A stretch of DNA of 12,228 nucleotides from Phascolarctobacterium sp. (lineage in GTDB: Bacteria > Bacillota > Negativicutes > Acidaminococcales > Acidaminococcaceae). The position numbers and the translations under genes were made by a program. The stretch lies in assembly GCA_019417125.1 (NCBI GenBank), contig DXVZ01000001.1, forward strand, positions 1 to 12,228, written 5' to 3'. Each line of letters opens with the position of its first letter. The stretch's first letter is position 1. The notes under the pieces were generated by a model. The model was not told the DNA's origin. It did not search any database and was given only the letters and a program-made list of their open reading frames with translations. Positions 1-6,019 of this stretch are shown here, piece after piece.

Positions 1-247
1 CTACAATACATCTAAAGCACAGCTTAATACTTCCATGGGCGTAGGCGTACCGGTACCGGAACCGAGAACTTTCCCCGAACCTACGGAAACCCCGGCAGAA
101 GGCGAAGCAGCAGCTGACAGCACGGAAGCTCCGGCAGCTGACGCCAGTGAAACTGCGGCGGCAGAACAGCCCGCGCCTGAAAACGCAGCAGCAGCCGCTG
201 ACGCTAATGCTAATGCTGAAACGGCAGCAGAAAGCACAGCCGAATAA
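1..247 (+). CDS. TolC-family outer-membrane protein, C-terminal end only (partial)
   Basis: The reading frame is open from base 2 to the TAA at 245-247, so this is the 3' end of a gene that starts before the window; the ATG at 35 is internal. The first visible residues (YNTSKAQLNTSMGVGVPV) resemble the last helix of TolC-type efflux proteins, where a Y-N-x-x-K-A-Q-L-x-x-x-M-G pattern ends the coiled-coil channel; this assignment rests on that short motif. About 60 residues follow that are almost only Ala, Glu, Pro, Thr, Ser and Asp, an acidic disordered tail that would lie in the periplasm. A TolC-like protein beside tamB and bamA fits an outer-membrane gene cluster. A hairpin terminator follows 20 bases after the stop, so this gene probably ends the previous transcription unit. 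Another secreted protein with a disordered tail remains possible. Confidence 0.6.
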   Translation, partial: YNTSKAQLNTSMGVGVPVPEPRTFPEPTETPAEGEAAADSTEAPAADASETAAAEQPAPENAAAAADANANAETAAESTAE

Positions 248-266
248 AAATATATAGATTTGCATT

Positions 267-308
267 AAAAGCATTACATCTTGTAAAATTTAGGGTGTAA
301 TGCTTTTT
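267..308 (+). terminator. Rho-independent terminator after the TolC-like gene
   Basis: A perfect 12-base inverted repeat, AAAAGCATTACA (267-278) and TGTAATGCTTTT (296-307), forms a stem that runs into a T-rich stretch (303-308, then CTGTTTT). It lies between the TAA at 247 and tamB, so it separates tamB from the upstream gene. The stem is AT-rich, so efficiency may be moderate. Because the A-rich left arm mirrors the T tract, it could also act in the other direction. Confidence 0.75.
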
Positions 309-336
309 CTGTTTTGAAACGGCAGGAAGATTATTT

Positions 337-370
337 TTGACGTAGAATAAATAAACTGTTAAATTATAAT
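337..370 (+). promoter_or_regulatory. Possible promoter of tamB
   Basis: A perfect TATAAT lies at 365-370 in the AT-rich gap before tamB. The nearest good -35 box is TTGACG at 337-342, which leaves a 22-base spacer, too long for the usual housekeeping 16-18. At the standard distance there is only a poor box. The -10 is also close to the start codon (ATG at 389), giving a leader of roughly a dozen bases. A promoter is expected here because a terminator lies just upstream, but the exact element is uncertain. Confidence 0.3.
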
Positions 371-388
371 TTTTCTGCGGAGGCAGAT

Positions 389-3300
389 ATGAGTAAGTTA
401 TGGAAAATGTTTTTGCTGGTTTTTGCGGTAATGGCGGCTATGTACGCAGCGGCGGTAAAATTTGTTGCGCCGCAGTATTTGGCGCAGGTGCCGCAGCTGG
501 TAAAAACAATGTCACAAAACTATATAAACGGCACAGTTACCGTGGAGCGTTTTGACTGGAACGGCAGGCTGGAATTTACCGCCTACGGCTTAAAAGTCAG
601 CGGTACGGACGGAGAAAGCATTGCCGAGGTGCCTGAAGCAAGGTTCGGCATTTCGCCATTGCAGGCGCTTGCGGCACCGGCGCGTGCCTTATCGGAAATT
701 ACGTTAATAAACCCGCAGCTGTATTTAAAGATGAATACGCAGGATGAATGGAACCTGCGTAATTTTTTAAAACCGTCGGATTCTTCGGAAACGCCGTTTT
801 ATGGCTATTTATCCGTTGAGGACGCCACGGTGAACATTGAAACGCCGTACGGCAGCTGGGCTGTGGGCGTTAACGCTTCGGCAGACGGCAGCGGCAATCC
901 TAATTTTGCGGTGGATGGCACCGTAACTTACGGCGGCGAAACTTTAAAACTTACCGGCGTGGTAGACAGCAATGCCAAGGGGCGTTTAAACCTTAAAAGC
1001 GATAAATTTATGCTGACGGATTTTGGCAGCTTTGCGGCAGCGTATGCGCCAATACAGAATTTTGCCGGCGAAGTGGACGGCTTGAACCTGATTTGGGAAG
1101 ATGACGGTGAAACCGTTAAACTAAACGGCAAGGCAAAAGTGCTGCTGGCGGCGGACGCGCTTGTTGGCGGCGAGCCGCTGCCGCTGAAGCTTGAAGGCGG
1201 CGTTGAGGCTTCCGAATACGAACTGATACTGGACGCTTTGCGGCTTTCTGTTGACGGAAATACCGCGCAGATAGACTGCGATATAGATTTTGCCGATATG
1301 GACAACATTCAGGGCAAAGGTGAAGTAACGGCTGATAAACTGGAAATTGCCGGGCAGCAGCTTACCGCGCTGAACCTGCCGTTTACCATTGTAGACAGCC
1401 GCATAACGATGGACGAGGCCGGTGTAGACGCGGCGCAGGGGCATTTGCGCCTGGACGGTGAATATAACATTAAAACCGGCGAGGTTTTTGCCGTGCTGAA
1501 CGCGGCAGGCATTACCGACTTTGCGCTGAAAGAGCGCAGCGAAGACACGATTGATTTGGACGGCCTGCTTGCAGTGCACGGGCAGACCGGCGCCAAGGGC
1601 GATATAGCGCTGACGGTGGCGGGCAATATGGACCGCCTGGGCTGGCGCGATTTGTTGATGAAGGACGTCGATTTTGAAGCGCTGGTTACGCCTGATGGCT
1701 GCCAGATTGAAAAATTTGCCGCTTTTGCAGGTAGCAGCGGCGCGCTGAACATGACTGGCAGCGTGGCGTTTGACGGTTCGTTTAACGGACGCGGCAGAAT
1801 GGTGGATTTTCCGCTGGACAGTTTCTTTACGGCTGCCGGGTATAACGGCAGCGGCACGGCGACGGCGGGCTTCCGCTTTGGCGGCGATTTGGGCAACATT
1901 GATTTTTACGCCAACACGCAGGTTAAAAATATTCACATTGCGGGGCTGGTGTTCCCCGAAGCGCACGGCGAAATTGACATGGCCGGCAGCGTGCTGAGCC
2001 TGACTGATTACCGCGTCGCCATGGAACAGGGCTATAACCTTATCAACGGCACGGTGGATATTGGCGGCAGCGAACCGGTGGTAAGCCTTACGGTCAGCAC
2101 CAAGGGCATCCGCGCCGAGCCTTTAGTGGCAGTGGCTGCGCCGGATATTAAACTGACCGGCAACGTCGATAACGAAATCAGCGTAATGGGTCCGCTTTCC
2201 GCACCGGAAATTGAAGGCAGCCTGCTTTTGACGGATGGCAGCGCGGAGGGCTTTTTGATAGATAAAATCAGCGGACGCTATTATTATGCGCCCGACGGCA
2301 GCCTGCGCCTTACCGACGGCTATATTAAAGCGCTTTCGACAGAAGCGCTGCTGAGCGGCACGATGGATGCGGCGCAGAATTTGAACTTTACCCTTGATAT
2401 TACCGATATGGATTTAAGCAAACTGCCAGTAGATGATGCGTCCGTGGAACTGAAAGGCTATGTTAACGCGCAGGGCAGCCTGACGGGTACGTTATTGCAG
2501 CCTAAATTCGACGGCAGCATCAGCAGCGATTCGGTGCTGATTAACGGCGAGGAACTGAAGAATATTCTCGGCACGCTGACGGCGGACGGCAGGCACAACA
2601 ACCGCGTTGAAGCTTCGTTCGAGCAGTCGCCGGACGGGCGTTTTGCGGCGGAGCTGAGCCTTGACACCGTGGAACGCACGCTGAACGGCAATATTGATTT
2701 TATCTACGGCAACCTGCGTTCCATTTTAAAAATGGCGAAAGTGAATATGGATATCGACGGTTTGGCGGACGGCCATTTGGTAATTAACCCTAAAGGAAAG
2801 GGCAGCGGCACGTTTGCCGATATGCGCGTGTACGAAATTAAGATTAAAGATTTAAGCTATGATTCCATGCGCTTTAAAGGGCGTTTGCAGAACGGCATTT
2901 TGAATTTTGACGAAATGAAGCTGACCGAAAGCACCGTTGAAGCTGAAAACGGCGGCACTGCGGCAGAGGCGGAAGCCCCAGGCAGCGTCAGCGCGGGCGG
3001 CTGGATAAACCTGCATACGCATGAACTGGATTTACAGGCTTCGGCGCAGCACGCCAACCCGGCAATTATTACTGCGCTTTTGGACGCGCCGGTAAAACTG
3101 AACGGCAAAGTTGATATGACGCTTGATTTAAAAGGCAGCCTGGAAAATCCGGAGGGCAAAGCCAGGGTTGACCTTACCGACGGCGACGTTGAAGGCATCG
3201 GCTTCGATTTGCTGACTGCCGATTTAAGCCTTGCCCACGACACTTTGCATCTTGACAGCGCGCAGCTGAGCAAGGATATTTACAAAGTAAGCGCCAGCGG

Positions 3301-4687
3301 CACTATGCCGCTTGACCTGCTGCGCAGCAGTGAAGAAAGGCGCAATCCGGCGGCAGCCATGAATATTAAAGTTAACCTTGACAATGCGCGCCTGGGCTTG
3401 CTGCACCTGCTGACGCCGATGGTTGAATGGGGCGTCGGCGAAACGCTGGGGCAGATAACCCTTGCCGGCACGCTGGAAGAACCGCTGGTTTACGGCGAAG
3501 TAACTTTGCAGGGCGGCTCGCTGAAAATGCGCGACGCATATACAATTTTTGACAACATTAACCTGGACGTTGATTTTACCGGCAACGACGTACAGCTGAA
3601 CCAATTTTCCATGCAGATGGGCAAAGGAACGGTAACTGCTTCCGGCAACTATGCCCTGCGCGCGGAAGAAGATAAAACCTACATCATTAACGCTGTATTT
3701 AAGGACGCCGAGCTGGCTTCCGAAATTTTGAACTGCCGCATTAACGGCACGGCTGGCATTATTCCGCAGCGCTACTTTATCCGCACCAATACGGAAGACG
3801 GCAGCCGCCGCGGCGGCATCGGCTACCGCCCGCACGTTCAGGCTGATATCCGCCTGGACGATGTGCTGGTTAACATGCCGACGATACCGGAACTTGGCGA
3901 AGGCAGCAGCAACTTCGGGCTGGACGTAAAGGTTACGCTGGGGCCTGATATCCACCTTTACAACAAATATTTGTATGATTTGTGGCTTTCCGGAGGATTG
4001 CATGTTACGGGCAGTACAGTGTATACTAATATAGACGGCAACATCAAGGTTGACAGGGGTACGATTACCTATCTGCGCCAGCCGTTTGAAATTCAAAATG
4101 CTTCCGTTGCGTGGCCGGTGCCCGGCAATGTTTTGCCGACGGTTAACCTTGACGCTACTACGCGGTTCAGGCGCTATGACATCTTCCTGCGCGTCAGCGG
4201 GCCTTTGGAACAGATGGAACTCATTTTACGCAGCGACCCGGCGCTGACGAAGGACCAGATTATTAAAATGCTGACCTTGCAGCGTGAAGTTACGGGTACC
4301 AACCAGGATGTATCGCCGGACGATTTCCAGAACCTGATGACGGTTGGCCTGGAAATGACCGTGCTGGGCGACGTGGAAGAAATCTTTAAGGAAACGCTGG
4401 GCTTAAACGAGTTTATGATTTACTCCGGGCGCTTGCGTACAGGCCATAGCCTGAACAGCAACAACGGCGAGCTGACCGAAGATGAAAAAGACCAGTACAA
4501 CCTGCTGGTAAGCAAGTACCTTACCGACAGCCTGCTGGTAGGCTATACGGTAAGTTCTGATAACGAGCACGAAAGCATTTTCGCGCAGTATGACCTGTCG
4601 CGCCATATGAGCATTAACTACGAGCGCAACAAGGACTACGACACTACCGAAAACTGGTACGGCGTAGAATATAAAATAACTTTTTAA
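389..4687 (+). CDS. tamB: TamB-family (AsmA-like, DUF490) envelope transport/assembly protein
   Basis: This 1432-residue protein begins with a single hydrophobic anchor (about residues 5-28) and is then almost wholly composed of short alternating beta strands, the pattern of the AsmA-like/TamB family. These form a long beta groove spanning the periplasm, now mainly viewed as a phospholipid conduit to the outer membrane and first described as an outer-membrane protein assembly factor working with an Omp85 partner. The C-terminal ~390 residues carry the DUF490/TamB_C signature: a D-R-G-T-I-T-Y segment followed by P-F-E-I near residues 1222-1234, then A-T-T-R-F and the final strands ending in an aromatic Phe. 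GGAGG at 379-383, five bases before the ATG, supports the start. No tamA is visible; the downstream BamA is the obvious Omp85 partner. Length fits the family and the frame is intact. Family assignment is firm; the exact substrate is not shown. Confidence 0.92.
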   Translation: MSKLWKMFLLVFAVMAAMYAAAVKFVAPQYLAQVPQLVKTMSQNYINGTVTVERFDWNGRLEFTAYGLKVSGTDGESIAEVPEARFGISPLQALAAPARALSEITLINPQLYLKMNTQDEWNLRNFLKPSDSSETPFYGYLSVEDATVNIETPYGSWAVGVNASADGSGNPNFAVDGTVTYGGETLKLTGVVDSNAKGRLNLKSDKFMLTDFGSFAAAYAPIQNFAGEVDGLNLIWEDDGETVKLNGKAKVLLAADALVGGEPLPLKLEGGVEASEYELILDALRLSVDGNTAQIDCDIDFADMDNIQGKGEVTADKLEIAGQQLTALNLPFTIVDSRITMDEAGVDAAQGHLRLDGEYNIKTGEVFAVLNAAGITDFALKERSEDTIDLDGLLAVHGQTGAKGDIALTVAGNMDRLGWRDLLMKDVDFEALVTPDGCQIEKFAAFAGSSGALNMTGSVAFDGSFNGRGRMVDFPLDSFFTAAGYNGSGTATAGFRFGGDLGNIDFYANTQVKNIHIAGLVFPEAHGEIDMAGSVLSLTDYRVAMEQGYNLINGTVDIGGSEPVVSLTVSTKGIRAEPLVAVAAPDIKLTGNVDNEISVMGPLSAPEIEGSLLLTDGSAEGFLIDKISGRYYYAPDGSLRLTDGYIKALSTEALLSGTMDAAQNLNFTLDITDMDLSKLPVDDASVELKGYVNAQGSLTGTLLQPKFDGSISSDSVLINGEELKNILGTLTADGRHNNRVEASFEQSPDGRFAAELSLDTVERTLNGNIDFIYGNLRSILKMAKVNMDIDGLADGHLVINPKGKGSGTFADMRVYEIKIKDLSYDSMRFKGRLQNGILNFDEMKLTESTVEAENGGTAAEAEAPGSVSAGGWINLHTHELDLQASAQHANPAIITALLDAPVKLNGKVDMTLDLKGSLENPEGKARVDLTDGDVEGIGFDLLTADLSLAHDTLHLDSAQLSKDIYKVSASGTMPLDLLRSSEERRNPAAAMNIKVNLDNARLGLLHLLTPMVEWGVGETLGQITLAGTLEEPLVYGEVTLQGGSLKMRDAYTIFDNINLDVDFTGNDVQLNQFSMQMGKGTVTASGNYALRAEEDKTYIINAVFKDAELASEILNCRINGTAGIIPQRYFIRTNTEDGSRRGGIGYRPHVQADIRLDDVLVNMPTIPELGEGSSNFGLDVKVTLGPDIHLYNKYLYDLWLSGGLHVTGSTVYTNIDGNIKVDRGTITYLRQPFEIQNASVAWPVPGNVLPTVNLDATTRFRRYDIFLRVSGPLEQMELILRSDPALTKDQIIKMLTLQREVTGTNQDVSPDDFQNLMTVGLEMTVLGDVEEIFKETLGLNEFMIYSGRLRTGHSLNSNNGELTEDEKDQYNLLVSKYLTDSLLVGYTVSSDNEHESIFAQYDLSRHMSINYERNKDYDTTENWYGVEYKITF

Positions 4688-4732
4688 TGCAAATTTAAGA
4701 AAGTTTCACTAAAATTTAAGGAAGGTATGCCC

Positions 4733-5368
4733 ATGCTGAAAGAATATCTGGCAGAGCTGCAAAAAACGCCGCTGCTTACCCGCCAGGAAGAAGCGGAACT
4801 GTGGCAGCGCTATGCCGGGGGCGACAAAGAGGCTTATAACAAATTAATGACGTCATATCAGCCGCTGGTGTTTAAAATTGCGGCGGGCTTTAAACTGCCC
4901 GAACCGCAGCTGATGGAGCTGGTGCAGGAGGGCACGCTGGGCCTTTTAGAGGCCGCCGAGCGTTACGATTATACGCGCGGCATTGCCTTCAGCGTTTTTG
5001 CCATGCACCGCATCCGCGGCAGGATGCTGGATTTTCTGCATGTGGATGACGATGCGAAGAACTTTTCGCTGGACGGCACCAACGCGGCTGGCGTTGCCTG
5101 GGCGGAGGTGCTGGCTGCTTCCGGCAGGACGCCGTTTGAAGAAGCCGAGCTGCACATGCTTACCGACAGGGTGGCAAAAGCCTTGCAGCGCCTGCCCGTT
5201 AAGGAACAGCAGGTGCTGACCGGTATTTACCTGGAGGACCGCAGCGCCGCCGATATGGCGGACAGCATCCACGTCAGCCTGGGGCATATTTACCGCCTGC
5301 AAAAGCGCGGTGTTAAACGCATCCGCGGTATGCTTTCGCAGTTTATTGCCGATTTAAAGAGAAGCTAA
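4733..5368 (+). CDS. Sigma-70 family RNA polymerase sigma factor lacking region 3
   Basis: A 211-residue sigma factor that directs RNA polymerase to its own promoter class. Residues 1-32 look like region 1.2, residues 33-102 are region 2 (L-x-x-E-G-x-x-G-L-L, then Y-D-Y-T-R-G-I-A-F-S-V-F-A and R-I-R-G in 2.3/2.4, as in FliA/SigB-type factors), residues 103-145 are a short linker in place of region 3, and residues 146-199 are region 4 with a helix-turn-helix near 171-196. The ATG at 4733 is preferred over the one at 4727 because GGAAGG (4720-4725) is seven bases from 4733 but only one base from 4727. It starts 45 bases after tamB with no terminator between, so it is probably co-transcribed with it. 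The region layout matches neither RpoD nor typical ECF sigmas, which lack region 1.2. Its regulon is unknown; the context suggests envelope genes. Confidence 0.88.
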   Translation: MLKEYLAELQKTPLLTRQEEAELWQRYAGGDKEAYNKLMTSYQPLVFKIAAGFKLPEPQLMELVQEGTLGLLEAAERYDYTRGIAFSVFAMHRIRGRMLDFLHVDDDAKNFSLDGTNAAGVAWAEVLAASGRTPFEEAELHMLTDRVAKALQRLPVKEQQVLTGIYLEDRSAADMADSIHVSLGHIYRLQKRGVKRIRGMLSQFIADLKRS

Positions 5369-5374
5369 TTGAAG

Positions 5375-5400
5375 AAAAAAGGTATTTTTATGCTTTTTTT
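5375..5400 (+). terminator. Weak terminator-like hairpin after the sigma factor gene
   Basis: AAAAAAG (5375-5381) can pair with CTTTTTT (5393-5399) across an 11-base loop, ending in a run of seven T at 5394-5400. The stem has a single G-C pair, so it would be a poor terminator alone, but its place just after the sigma factor stop and ahead of a possible new promoter is suggestive. Confidence 0.35.
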
Positions 5401-5415
5401 GCGTTATTATTGATT

Positions 5416-5443
5416 TTTACGGCAGAATATGGGAAAATATAAT
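5416..5443 (+). promoter_or_regulatory. Possible promoter ahead of the small membrane protein and bamA
   Basis: A perfect TATAAT (5438-5443) has TTTACG (5416-5421, four of six matches to the -35 consensus) at a 16-base spacing. It would start transcription near 5450, about 70 bases ahead of the GTG start. The rest of the 150-base gap is AT-rich, with a short ACAGA/TCTGT inverted repeat (5475-5499) that could form a weak leader structure. The assignment rests on base matches only. Confidence 0.4.
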
Positions 5444-5518
5444 AAATTTTGCCAAGATAAAATATCCTGAAAAAACAGATTATATATTTATCAGTCTGTG
5501 CAGAGAGGAGTTTTAGCG

Positions 5519-6004
5519 GTGGCAAAAGATATTTACGATAATATAGACGATGTAAAATGCAGCCTGGATAATGCCCAGCGCAGCTTCCGTAAAAACAACG
5601 GGCTGCGCGGCGAGCTTGATTTGATGCTGGCTGAGGCGTCTATACGTTATCTGCGCGAAAAGCGCGGGCTGGTTTCCGTATGGAACAGGCAGAAGCTTGC
5701 GGCGGCGCTGGCAGTGCTTTTGGCACTGGCTGGCTACGGCGGCTGGTGGTATGCCGGCGTTGCGCACGAAGAACAGGGTGCGCCTGCCGTACAAAGCGCG
5801 CCGGTGCAGCAGCCAAAACAGGCTGAACAAAGACAAACACAAACGGTTACAGCCGGACAGGAAACTGCGTCTATTAAGCAGGCGCCTGCCGGAAACAATA
5901 TACAACAAACACAGCAAAGCAGAGGCAGTACAAATTATTTAGCTGAAACAGATATGCAGCAGCTTGTCAGAACAGGCAGGCAGGTTCTGCAGGATGCTGA
6001 TTAG
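5519..6004 (+). CDS. Single-pass membrane protein of unknown function between a sigma factor and bamA
   Basis: I do not recognise this 161-residue protein. GTG at 5519 is chosen because GAGAGGAG (5503-5510) sits eight bases ahead of it; the GTG at 5498 would place that site inside the gene. Residues 1-59 are charged and likely helical, rich in Lys/Arg near the membrane (R-Y-L-R-E-K-R-G). Residues 60-80 form one hydrophobic segment (A-A-A-L-A-V-L-L-A-L, then G-Y-G-G-W-W-Y). Residues 81-161 are a Gln/Pro/Thr-rich, probably disordered tail with a short helical end. The charge pattern predicts N-terminus inside and tail in the periplasm. It sits 150 bases after a sigma factor gene and 15 bases before bamA, so it shares a transcript with bamA. 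An N-in, one-pass form next to a sigma gene recalls anti-sigma factors, but no known anti-sigma motif is visible. A periplasmic tether or Bam accessory is equally possible. Confidence 0.75.
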   Translation: MAKDIYDNIDDVKCSLDNAQRSFRKNNGLRGELDLMLAEASIRYLREKRGLVSVWNRQKLAAALAVLLALAGYGGWWYAGVAHEEQGAPAVQSAPVQQPKQAEQRQTQTVTAGQETASIKQAPAGNNIQQTQQSRGSTNYLAETDMQQLVRTGRQVLQDAD

Positions 6005-6019
6005 TTAGGGAGGATTTGA

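Noticed and set aside
1..237. Open minus-strand frame of 78 codons opposite the TolC-like tail
   Set aside because: It mirrors the Ala-rich GCN codons of the + strand tail; the product is low-complexity Ser/Ala and has no start context.
1121..1966. Long minus-strand open frame (281 codons) inside tamB
   Set aside because: Shadow of tamB codon bias; tamB is continuous over it with a strong family signature, and the antisense product shows no recognisable domain.
3224..4096. Minus-strand open frame of 290 codons inside tamB
   Set aside because: Same reason: it lies opposite the conserved C-terminal TamB region and has no supporting motif or ribosome binding site.
389..4687. Internal repeats or gene fusion in tamB because of its recurring Gly-Ser and Asn-Gly-x motifs
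   Set aside because: Degenerate beta-strand repetition is normal for AsmA-like proteins; no exact DNA repeats or frame breaks were seen.
5475..5499. Inverted repeat ACAGA/TCTGT as an operator or riboswitch
   Set aside because: Only five pairs across a 15-base AT-rich loop; too weak to call.
5498..5518. Earlier GTG start for the small membrane protein
   Set aside because: The ribosome binding site GAGAGGAG would then be inside the gene; the GTG at 5519 has ideal spacing.
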